This document shows, piece after piece, positions 1-12,600 of a stretch of 64,000 nt of DNA (its first letter is position 1; the number at the start of each line of letters is the position of its first letter). The stretch is from Loripinus fragilis (Eukaryota; Mollusca; Bivalvia; Lucinida; Lucinidae). The DNA lies in assembly GCA_964019695.1 (NCBI GenBank), contig OZ026518.1, positions 109,328,508 to 109,392,507 on the forward strand, given 5' to 3'. Position numbers and translations under genes: made by a program. Under the pieces are notes generated by a model, which saw nothing but the letters and a program-made list of their open reading frames with translations, was not told the DNA's origin and searched no databases.

Positions 1-225
1 TCTTCTTTTCTGAAACCAGAAAGCCTAGAGCCTTCATATTTGTTATGTAACATCACCTAGTTGACCTCTTCCGAGTATGTTAAAATGTTGACCTTTGGGC
101 ACAAAATTAGTCCGCTCGTTGGTCACATGTTTGGCAGAGGCCCATCTCAAGAAAACATGAAAATCTTCTTGTCTGAAACCATAAGGGCTAGGGCCTTAAT
201 ATTCGGTTATAGAAAATGTTAGTGT
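1..225. repeat. Partial satellite, unit about 163 bp
   Basis: The motif TCTTCTTTTCTGAAACCA at position 1 recurs as TCTTCTTGTCTGAAACCA at 164, followed in both places by a GCCTAGAGCCTT / GGGCTAGGGCCTT block and a TATTxG stretch. This indicates at least one full unit of about 163 bp and part of a second, in the intron upstream of the first visible TRPN exon. The array probably extends beyond the window edge. Confidence 0.55.
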
Positions 226-525
226 GTGGTGGGCGGAGGGGGTAGGGTCTTGTTATGCGCTCAAAGACTATACTACAGAAGAGACCAGCTTGATTGCCCT
301 CCACCAAATGGTTTAAATCAATACCTTTCACTGCACAAGACTAGTGCACATAATACAAGTGAGCAATTCAGGGCTTCTATGGCCCTCTTCTTTACTGTTA
401 ATGCCTTCCTTTATCAGGTTCTGGGTCATAGTTTTATAAAAGAAGAAGTATCTTGAAAAAAAGATACTGTCATTAAACTCAGCAGTTAAATGATTATAAC
501 TTAAATGTTCTCTGTTCTAATTTAG

Positions 526-642
526 ACATATGAGACTCCGTTGCACTATGTAGCACATTGTGGGAATGAAGATATTTTACTTGAAATGGTGAAAAGCCTC
601 AATCCAGACAAAGTGCAATCATCAGTCAATCGTCAGGCAAAG
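526..642 (+). CDS. nompC: TRPN exon: ankyrin repeat (ETPLHYVAHCGNED)
   Basis: 39 codons, phase 0 at both ends. Acceptor CTAATTTAG, donor AAG/GTAAGG. It reads one ankyrin repeat followed by a linker ending SVNRQAK. It is the first TRPN exon in the window; upstream exons are off the left edge. Confidence 0.88.
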
Positions 643-3600
643 GTAAGGTTTTGCTGATCTTTCTGAACACATTTCAAGTACATTATTATATTTTATGGAA
701 GATTCAGATGGCCAAAAATAATTTGACCTTGATGCATGCAAAGATTGTGTTTTTTATAACAACCAATTATAATACTGAAGCAGAAACACAGTCGCCTTTT
801 ACCAAACTTTAGCATAACACCAACGTTCTATAACACTATATTTACCTGAAAGGCCTGTAGAAGATATATTTTGTTGTTACGAATGCAATAAATGTACATA
901 TATTGAACATGTGCAAAATTTGTGAGGATTCAAAAAACAAGGGAGAACTACCAAGAAATGCATCAGACTATTAACACAGACCAACCAAGTGTGAACGTTT
1001 CCTGTGTGTGTAATCCATTAATACTAATGTATCATGGAAACAGCCAAACAAGCAAGTGAGTTTGACCAGAAAATGCCCCAATCACACACCAGCAATGAGA
1101 AAGAAACACAGGACGATGTCAGCCTCATGACAGCAAGACCACTATAGAAGCCAATCAATCAGTTATCTATTCCTCAGTGGGGAGCGCAGTTTCTCAGTGG
1201 TAGAGGTGTTTGAATTGAGACCAAGGGGTCACTTCCTTGAGCAAGACACATTCATCCCTCTTTACTACTGTTTCAACCCAGGAATACCTGTCCAGACTTA
1301 AATGAAAAAAATGTTGACAAGGACGTAAAGAATCAAACTAATCAATCAAAAACTATCTTCTACAGTAAGGTGATTGCTTAACTAGGAAGGACATTAAGAA
1401 TTTCACCACAAAAACAAAGAATTAACACAAAATCACCACACACAATCAGAGCTACCACAAACAATAAATATACAACAACAGAATCACCGCCTTAAAGCGC
1501 CAGCAGCCAAGGGCTTAAATATATTTTACAGGCTAATCCTAAACTCTCTAGACTTTAGTAAAAACATTTACTCTTCAGGGTTATCATACACATATTTCAA
1601 ATCATTGCCAAGTGTACTGTAACTTTTTACCATTACCACATGTTTCTGTTTTAGAATGGATGGTCCCCCTTGCTTGTTGCAAGTGAACAAGGTCACTTAG
1701 AAATAGCAAAAATACTATTAAATCATCATGCTAGGGTGGATGTCTTTGATGAGGTAAACGCTTATTAAACTAGATATTTTGCCCTTAATATTATAAACAA
1801 AATGACGATTATCTTGCTTGGATCAGAAGATGAAAACATTTGCGCTGGTTATGATTGTAAAAATGGTGGCTGATTTTAGAATTTTAAATTTTAGAATTTA
1901 TGAGAAGTGCATATTTCATGCTGATGTGCGTGTAGCAAGAAAATGTTTTATCAGTTGCCTCTCATATTAACTGGATTGTTGGACGTTGACCTGATAAAAG
2001 TTGCCTATCTCACTGCTTGTGCCGTTCTCAGGTAATGATGACTTTGCACTATTTGAAAGACGTCGTCAATGACATTAAATCGACACAACAATCTATAAAT
2101 ACGTCATTATCGCTAGTTTGAACAGTGAATCAGCTTATAAACGGATAAAAAGAATACCAGGTTTGTGTCTTTTGATGTCAAGTTTACCAGGCTCTGCTTT
2201 GAGAATGCATGTTGAATCACTTGGCAAGCCTCGCGATGTCAACAAGGGCTCTCAAAGCCTTGTCTGGTGCCTTACTTGATATCAAAAGACACTCTCCTAG
2301 TATTCTCTATTTATCACCACAGAGCCAGTATATATTTATAAAATAAATTATTAATATGTAATATATAAGCCAGTGCATAAATAAAGCAATCACAAAATGA
2401 ACTGTGTGCAGAGTAAGGAATCAAATAAGTTTGAACATTGTTCATTTTTATGATAAAATATTTGCTATGCACTCAATGTGTAGCTACAATTCTGTACGTC
2501 AATATGTAAGACACTGATCTGGTTGGATGCCCAGGTTAGTGGGAGTCTTTGCTGGGTGCCCAGATCATTTTATTGGTTTGGTAGAACACTGGCTAAGATT
2601 TGTTTGCTTAGTGTTTATTATTGTTGGCAAATTGTATATACCTATACCTAAGCAGACTTCACTGATGAGTAAATTATGTCTAAGCTGCAAAGGGTTGACG
2701 CTAATTGTAATATAATTTACAAAATAATTAGTCTAACAATTGTTTTATCATATGACGTTGCGCCTGTGAGTGATATAAAGCCATACATTTAAATTGATAA
2801 ACCACTAGTGGTTTTACAGATTTTTGGAAACGTTATAAAATGACGCTTTTAACGTCAAACATATGGCAACACGCTTACGTTTTCACTAAAAAAGAGATTT
2901 AAAAATGTTTTTAATTTCATATGTTGTTATGTTCAGGCCCATGGGAAGGCAGCACTACATTTAGCAGCTGAGCATGGTCATGGGCAAGTTGCTGATGTTC
3001 TCTTACTGAAGAAAGCATATGTGAACGCCAGATCTAAGTCAGGCATCACACCTTTACACCTTGCTGCACAAAATGGATTTACCAAATTGGTGAAACTGCT
3101 GATTGAGACTCACAAAGCTACCACTGATTCTCTCTCACTGGTAAGTAATCAAATATGTTTTGACTTTTGATGCCTTATAAATCAGATGAAGGCAACATAG
3201 ACTATAAATATAATCAGTAGAATATTTGACAGCATGTTTACAGATATTTCCAATTTATGTAAAATGAAAATGATAGATACATTAACTACGTACCGTTTGA
3301 GTTTTAATAGTTAAATCGCCAATTATAAGACTTGGTAAAACGTGTAGCTGTATAGGTTTGTCTTCATTATGCCATCTGCTGTTAATGAAGGATCATGCTT
3401 AAATCTAAAAACTCACAAACCATTAAGATTTATGACAAAATTCGTATGAGGCTTAATCATTATTAATGCATTAAAACAATCAGTAGCTTTCAAAAGAGTT
3501 TATATTTAAATCCTAAGGTTATTATGTTAGCATACATAACACTTGGTCTTACATCAACAAAACACCGGCTTCACAATGCTGTTTAGATATACAGAATAGC

Positions 3601-6600
3601 AAACTGTAGTTCCTTGATATGACATTATGTCAAAAAAGAATGGTAGTTCAATAAACATTTAGTCTGAATTATGAGGTGTTTACCACATCACCACCAATCC
3701 TGAGTGACATAATTTTAATATCAAGGAAATACAGTTTACTCTTCTATATATTACATACCTTCCAGTGATTTTTTAATGAAAACAAGAAGAACAAGAATAA
3801 TATTTTAAAGATCCAAGATGATAAATAGTGTGTAGTAATACATTGACATCATAGCTCCACTCGAACCTGATATATTGAGTCTTATTTTCTAAGTAAGTAA
3901 GGGAGCAAAGATCAGAAATCGATACAATCAAGTACCACACCTGACCCAGGACACCAATGGGAAAGTGACAAATTCACAGTAGACACCACGAACGAGAGCC
4001 AAGAGGTCAGCCCTTTCCCAGCAGGTGACCACAAAGCACATATACACAAAGCACATATAAACAGACGCGCACAAAAACATAGCAAACACAAGACAAATAA
4101 AAACATAAAATATCCACAAAAGAAGTATCGCCCTGGAACGGTCATAAAAATATTTTAGTGGAGGGCTTAAGACGATTTAACAGCTCATTTTCTGTACACA
4201 AAATATTTCACTCCTTAAAATACTTAAACTATCTCACTGCAAAACAGTACAAAAACATGCCAGGTATATATACTGAGCCAAAGTTCTAACGCAACGCTTA
4301 AATGGCCAGAATTTTATATGACCAATTACTGTAGGGCAGTTTATGTTGGAAAAAATGCTCAACTTATCTTGAAAAATTTTGATCGCACAAAGAATACGCT
4401 GTCTGGAACATGGTTCTGTGAGCTGTTATCTGATTGGTCAAAAATGTTGTTTGGGTCTCAGGACCTTGTGAGTGGTCACAAAGTTAAAAAGTCCATATTT
4501 ACCCACACTCCAATGCTAGGCCAGTAAGATGGGGGATATTGCTTGACAATTGTTCTATTGGATTTCACAAAATTAAGTGTTGACTTTCAGTTAATTTAGA
4601 TTTGAGCGTTTATTGCCAGGACGTCCAAATGCTAAATCAAGGTCGCGTAAGTTACCAAAAAACATCGAAATCATTTAAAGAATGATAAACATATGTTAAT
4701 TCTACTGTTTAGAAATGGCGAAGAGCTAAAATTGATAAAATTTTACCGACATGATTTCATATTCACTCTGACAATAATTGAAACTTCCTGTAATAACATT
4801 AGCTCAATTCTGACTAAACTCTTCTTTTTATTGGCATACAATGGGATCTGACGCCCAGCCCAATCAAGGAAGAATAATTTATAGCTAAAAACTTAAAGAA
4901 TTCAGGAAGAGATCCCAAAAATCAACTCAAATTTCATGATGCCAAAATGCATGTCACATATCGAATATTGGAACATTACCGTGCAATATGTTTTTCAACC
5001 ACCCTTCCTCAATTTAATGCTTTGTTTCTTAGACATTTTGAGGCATACTTTTTAACTAAAGTAAGTGTTGATGCGTAACTGAATTAAATTTCGTTTAGTC
5101 GAACCAATCAGCCTAGGGCATTCGTTTGGGCAAAGATATTATCAAAATAAAACAAAGTTGCATTATAAGATTGCCTCAGTATATTATATATGCTTAATTG
5201 ATAGATGAATTATAATGATAATGCATTTTTCTAGTTTACATTGCTTGATCAAAGCTGTTCTAACATATGAATACATCTAATTTGCACTGAGTGCAAGGGA
5301 GAATGTAATGCCTGATTATACAATTTATAATGTATATATATAAATATATATCTGGGAAGAGTAATGCCAATAATTCCCCCCAGATACTTTTGAAACACTG
5401 GTGCCTAATTTTCTAGCAATGAATCAAACTGTTGGGTCCAAATATCAATGGCTGAGCTAAATGTTCTATTATATAATTTACTTTAGAATTTCTAGCTGAT
5501 GTATCTTTATTCCTGCCCCCATGTCTTAAGTGTTCTATCTTATTCATGCGCGGATCCAGAGGAGGGGGAAGGGATCCGGACCCCTCTGAAAAATCACAAA
5601 GTTCTGGGTTTTCTTAGCAATACTGGTCCAGATCGCATGAAAAATCACAAAGCTACCAAGTCAGCATTCAATGTTAAGCCATCATCGGCCCATCAGCAAA
5701 ACGTCGTTTAGATGATGGTCCACTTTTTGTGGTATTTAGAACATCTCCCCCATCATCAACTAAAAATACGTTGTCAGAGTTGGACGCCCTGTGAAAAAAC
5801 TTTCTGGATTCGCGCATGCTATTCTTAATGGCTGGGTTTGTTTGGCTGTCAAATGTCCAGGGTATACCAGGCATCCTCTCTGTCTGAGATAATATTTTCA
5901 TTGGTGCATCAAGAGAAACTTAATGCACAAAGTAGTATTCAGACATGTATTAGCAAACCAAGAAGTATAACAGATGTTAATAAGTGAAAAGTACAGCTAA
6001 TTGTCAAAAATATTATCTAATAGCTAAAGGAACTAGCATGCAATGAGCAAACTATTAGAGTGTCAACATTGATGACAGGAAATGCAATGTCAATCAAAAT
6101 CTAATTACCCTTTAATTCTTAATTTATCTCCAATTTATGAATCTGTTTTTATTGTTTTACTTCAACAAACCTCATATAAATCATATCTAAGCAATGTTTA
6201 TGCTGTTATTGATATATTGATGCAAATTAGATCTATGCAAACTTATATTTTGCATGTGATGTACTTTCTTTTCAGGCAAAGCACACACCTTTACATTTAG
6301 CAGCTCGAAGTGGTCAACTTGATGTTTGTGAAAGTCTTCTAAAACTAAATGCCGATGCAAACGCGACGGATGAGGTATGTACATTAATATATGGTCTTCC
6401 TAGTCATAGCTAACTTAATTCATAAATAACTAGGTTGTGGTAATTGCATTAAGAAAACATGAGCTGTTATAGGACAGTGTAGATTGTTTGCTGGGAAAAG
6501 GCTCAAGGTGAGCTATTGTGATCCTATGACAGAAATGATTACCGGATGGTTCTCTTTCAAAGCTGATAAAATAATTTTATTCCATGCAGAATTCTGTTTG

Positions 6601-9600
6601 CCATTTAAACCCAAAAGAAAAACTTTAAAACCCTTCTTGTCAAAAACTATTGGTCTGAATTCAAACTAATTTTGTGCAAATAATTCTTGGGTGACTGACC
6701 TCTTGGCTCTGGTTTGTGATGTCTAGCTGTGAGTTTGTCACTTTCCCATTGGTATCTTGGGTCAGGTGTGGTACTTGATTGTATCGATTCCTGATCTTTG
6801 AACCCTTACTTACTTTCAACCAAAGTTGCTCAAACTATTTTGATTGGTTGAACACATGGCCAGCAGGGAGTATGATCCTACATTAAAGGACCTGACAATT
6901 TATTTCTTTGCTCTATGCAGATGAAAATTTATTCATATAATAATTCATAGTGGGTGGAGCCTAACATGAATATTCATGAAGGAAAGGGTCCATATCAGTT
7001 CTAAAATAGAAAGTACCATCATCCAGAACTACATCATAAATTAGCTACTTTGTTTTATTGTTTATTTATATGTTATTATAATTTGATAGGTTGTACTTTA
7101 CAGCGTGGACAAACTCCACTTCACCTAGCAGCAGAAAATGATCACTCAGACGTCGTTAAGATGTTCCTGAAGCACCGACCAGAGTTAGTTACCATGGCAA
7201 ATACGGTATCACAATTTACAATTTTTCTAAGTTTTTTTGGCTCATGTTATAGTTTTCAGTCACAGACAATAATTTATTTTACATAATTAAGTATTTCTGT
7301 CCGAGTATATCGATTTACGAAGAACATGTTTAGCTATTTTTCTTTTTTCATAAATATAAAATACAATTTGAGGTCTACCAATATAAATACAAAGTTTGGA
7401 TGTTAAAGATTAATAGTTAATGTCAATTTATGGTATATAATCTTATCACATCAGCAAATTAAATATGTCACTTAAACAAAATGTTATTAACAGTGTTTGT
7501 TTTTGTTTAATTAATTTTAGCAATCTGCAATCAACAGGGTTTTCTGCTTCAACTAAGGAGAGAATATATTTGCTGCTTTGTCAGTTGGTCTGTCTATCAT
7601 AATTTTGTTCAGAGCATAACACAAAAATTATAAGAGTTATCAACACCAATCTTCATTGATAGATAGATCTTGATTAGGGAAAGTGCTCACAATATTATCA
7701 TATAGTGTATTTTGTATTGATGTAATGCAAAATGTTATGCTTAAATTGTGTCAAGAGCATAGCATGTACTATTTTAGAGATATCAACTAGCAGCTCTTTT
7801 TGACAAGTATATATTTGTGGAGCACCGATACAGATTGTCTTGTTTTGTAAAATTAGCTCTTAAGTAACGCAAAAAGCAATTGTTTGTTTTTGTTAAGTTA
7901 ATTTTAGCAATCTGTGTGACTTTTCTTTCTTAAATAATACTATTTCTTAAGTAATCCAAAACCTAAAAAAGTACTTATTAAAATTTACTTCAGCACTATC
8001 ATGTCATTTTGCATTACATTAATACAAAATACACAATATGATTATTATGTAAGCAAACAGTTGCATCAGAAAACGTATGTAAGATTTCACCAGATTGGCT
8101 ATTATGAAATTTGGAGTTTAATATTGACATAGGTCTGTTTTGCTTAGTGTTTGACTCTCACTGTATTTCTTGTCTATCTTTATGTTACAGGATGAGGTAA
8201 GCTATGGTCAGTCCTTTATATCCTGCTGTAGTTTAACCCTTAATCACAAAAAAGTCGTCTGCTGAAATGTTTAAGAAGCCCCTATGGCAAACAGTGTGGA
8301 CCCAGACCAGACTGCTCCTATAGGAGCAGTCTGTTCTGGGTCCACGCTGTTTGCTTCTATCCTTAATTCGTTAGTAATGTTAGGCAATTATCTGCAGCAG
8401 ACGACATCGACAGACGACATTTTCAGATTCATTTTTTTTTCTTGGCGCTTTAAGAGTTAATGAGCAGTTCATGAGATTTTAGCACTTATCACACAATTAT
8501 TAATGCATTCTTAAATTATGCATGTACAACTATTAACTGTCACGTAATGTCTAATGTCTGCTCAGAATCTTTCTCTACTTTCATACTTTGTGATGAGAGC
8601 ACTGATTGCTCTGATGAGGCTTTGTGTATACGCAGGCTTGCTTGGGGCTTTGCTGCTTTTGTGTGTGATTTGTACCAAAATATCGTGTGCTGCCCAATAT
8701 AGGCATCATTACAAGCTGTAAACCCTTCCTTTTATTCAGCTTCATAGTATAATAGTTTAATTGCCATAGTTTAAACATCAAAGGGCTTGCAACAATTGTA
8801 GCTACTTGTACCCTTTAGTATACTAAACCTGCTGGAAGAAGATAGTCTATGTTGTTTGCATGTTTACTATTTAGTAGTTACTAAAATTCAACTCGCAGGT
8901 ATCATACCAAATCATTTGGAAAAGATTGATATATGCTTATTATAATACTTTCAATAAATCAATTAATTGGTCGGAAAGGGCTTACTCACTTATTTCTTTC
9001 TAGTCTCATGCCAGATTTTAAATTAAAGAAAAGTAACCTGATGCTTCAGTAACTTACGCTATATATTATATTGTATACAAATCTTATTCATAACTACTGT
9101 GTTAGATTTTTATTGTTTGCCCGAGTCTATTTCATTGTTACAAAAGTGATGTGTGTCACTGTTTAGATCTCCTTCAGTCAATCTTTACTACACCGTCAAT
9201 GGGATCACACAATATTATTGTTTTGTGTAAAAACATAGTAGGACCCATTATCTAGGATAACCTTTGTTTAAGCCCATATTATATCACAGGAAAAATAAGA
9301 ACAAGACACAGATAACACAGACAGTCAAAGATCACACGTACACAACTTAAGTAAAGCAACCAGCGTCCTCTTCATATGCAATATGATTTCAAAACTAGAC
9401 AGGTGAACTACATGCACATTACAAAACAAGAACGCACCATTATAAAACCCAATGCACAAACGGAGCAACAACAAACAATGCATTTAAAGCATAAGAATCA
9501 CCACCTTAGAGCAGACAGCAGCTGAGTCCACAGGGGGAGACTTACACATTTACTGGCCAAATGTTAGGCCTAGACTCTGCTGCTGTTCAGGCACATTATT

Positions 9601-12600
9601 TGGTACGCTCGCATGTAGGCTTCCTAACATATGCAATATATCATCACAGGGAAACCATAGAACCAATTTAACAATTTGTCTGCATTAATTCTTTGTGAAA
9701 ACCTACTTGCTAGTTATGTTGTAGAGAATCTAAGTAGCCTCAATACCGTAAAATTGGAAATTTTTGCGTCATCCAATTTTCGCGAAATTTAAAATCCATG
9801 AAATATTTTACAAGTTTGACCATCAGTTTATTTACCTGTATACAGAACAATAATTATGTCTTTAGCGAAATTTTGGCAACACAAAAATATTCATTTTATG
9901 GTAACTTGAACTCTGATAGTTTAAAGCAGCAGCAAAATGAACTGTCGATGAGGTGGTTCTTATGGCATAAATGGCTCATTTTGCAAACATTCTTTAAACA
10001 TGGTAATACTTAAAGCTTAACAGAGTAATTAGAGTTTAAGCAATGAAGCAATTAAAGATCTTATACTGTCAAGGAAGCAAACTTCAATAATTTTTATACT
10101 TCTTCCCTGAATCGAACAAAGCTTTGATTTGTTATTCATATATACAGTTTAAGCAAGGTTCTTTTAACGTAGCTCAAAAAACAGATGACCATTATAAGGA
10201 GCATCAATTTTTCTTTGTGGACCATTATGTTGTATTAGAAAATCACTATGTAATGTTTTTTTTGGCAATCAATTTAGTATGCATTTATACTCAATTAATA
10301 ACGTTCAACATTAAGTTCTTTATTTATCCCAGAATACAGATGCATGCTACATCTATAAATTTTTTCATGGAATATTGTTTGTTTTCATATTTATATTTTT
10401 CTGACAGAATGGAATGACCATAGCACATATTGCAGCAGCCAAAGGTAGTGTGGCTGTAGTCAAAGAGCTGGTGAGGTTTAACAGAACTGTAGTTACTACT
10501 GCTAGAAATAGAGTAAGTAAAATATATTCTAAAAAGTTGGTTGAGTTGGTTATATGTCGTTATTTGTTATGTCAGATACCAGTTATTGTTTATAAAAAAC
10601 TAACAAATGAGTATGACCAGGGAATGCAGCAATCACAGACCAGCTTACAGCTCCAAGAGGAAGAAACTCAGAACAATGGCAGCCACAGGACAACAAGGAC
10701 ACAAAGTAAAGCAATGAGCTTTTTCTCTTCCTTAATGATATGATTATAAAAAAAGAAGGGGCATTTAGAATAAATCACACAACAAGGGATACACAACGGG
10801 ACACCAGCAATCAATGAATTGACAGCAACAGAATTATTGCCTTAGAACGGACAACAATTGAGGCAACAGGGGGTTGTTGTTGAAAGCTTAACTGTATTTT
10901 TCAAATCATCACTTTGTGAGACTGCTATTGTTAACACACAGATACTTATTGTTTAGCTCCCATAGATGATTCCTAACAAATGAAATGCTTTATGACATAG
11001 ACACAATCAATAAAAGTTTACCTAATATGATAAAACAAAGAAAAGGGCTCTTTAACCTACTGACACTCAGAGCTTACAAGAACTGCATAATTGAGTAATA
11101 TAAGCTCAGCCAAAAACAATCATAAGGAACCAGACCACCCTTGAAAGTGTTATATTAGACGTCGTTTGTGATGTCTAATTGTGCCGTTGTCACTTTCCCA
11201 TTGGTATCCCCGGTCAGGTATGGTGCTTGATTGTATAAATTCCTGATCTTATCCCACTCTCTTACTTGTCATTCAAATATTGTTCATGATTGAACCTTAA
11301 AGCTGCATACTCTGTAACTATGAACATTTTTCGAAAAATTTTCTTTTCTTTTTAAATCATTTGTAAAAGTAGAATTGAGCTATGTTTTCACAATAAAAAT
11401 GTTCAGTACAGCTGAAAACTGCATGGAAAAGTGAATTATAACATCAAATAGGTGTGTTTTTCTCTTATTGGTAATTATTTGCGTCCCTCCAATAATTCTA
11501 GACCGTTGAATTTTAACATAAATGCAGTTGTTTTGATAGTGATACCTTGATAAGATTAACGAAAATGGTAAAATGTTTACCTGAATTTGAGCATTTTTAC
11601 TGTGTTCTTGAAAAATAAAAACATTATTTTTAAAATTAGAAGATCAAAAGTTGCAGACTATGCAGCTTTAAATGCAAACAAAGTATGTTGAAGACAATTA
11701 TAAAAAAGACGAATACAGTTTCAGAAACGCAACAAGATCTTTCTCCTCAGTAAGGTGATTGCAAATAATCATGATGGGATCATTGCTGCCCGCAAGCACA
11801 TAGTTTGAAGGATTTAATCAAATTTAATTTAATGTCACGCTGGGTACTGACAAGTATATGGTTTCAAAGGAGTGAGTATGACCAGGAACTACTCACAGAA
11901 CGCAAGACCATAGCACCATGGGGAATAAACAAGCAAATACATAGTTGAACAAAATTACAAATGAGCAAGCTCCTTCTTCCTCACTGGGATGATTGCAAAG
12001 CTAGGAAAAATAATATATATACAATACAATACCACAAACACAATGTGAATCCTTAAAAGTGTTTAAATGGATATTTGGAAAATAACCATTTCCATGCTAT
12101 TGAAGAACAGTTATGGCGAATTTATAAGTGCAAGGGTTTTTATAAAATAGCATTGCCTTCTGAATGATAAAAGAATAATCACATTAAAAAATAAAAAGTT
12201 ACAAAACTTATAAAACCTTTTTAAAAGCAGTTCTGCCATCACAAGAGTATTAAAAAGGATATGAAATTTTAAAAAAGATGAACAGGCAGATGCAATTCAC
12301 GGTCGTGCTTGTTTGTTAGTTTTACTTCGGGTGTGTGTTCTTTCTTTCACCACGTTTAAAATATAGAACTTCTTTATTTCAGACTACTGAATCAACAGCA
12401 TTGCACCTTGCTGCAGAAGGTGGACACAGAGATGTAGTTGAAGTCCTTTTAGCAGCAGGCGCAGATCCAAAAGATGAAAATGGGGTAAGAGGTTATTAAA
12501 ATATTGAACACTTTTTATCAAGCAATTGTTATTAAAACTTCTTGTTGCTGTAGATGTACTTTGGTTCTTCCTCACGGTGCCGTGGGTTGTCTGCAGTGTG

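Noticed and set aside
5499..5901. Opposing 70-75-codon ORFs around 5.5-5.9 kb
   Set aside because: They overlap the GGATCCGGACCCC dispersed repeat, overlap each other on opposite strands, and show no domain or splice support.
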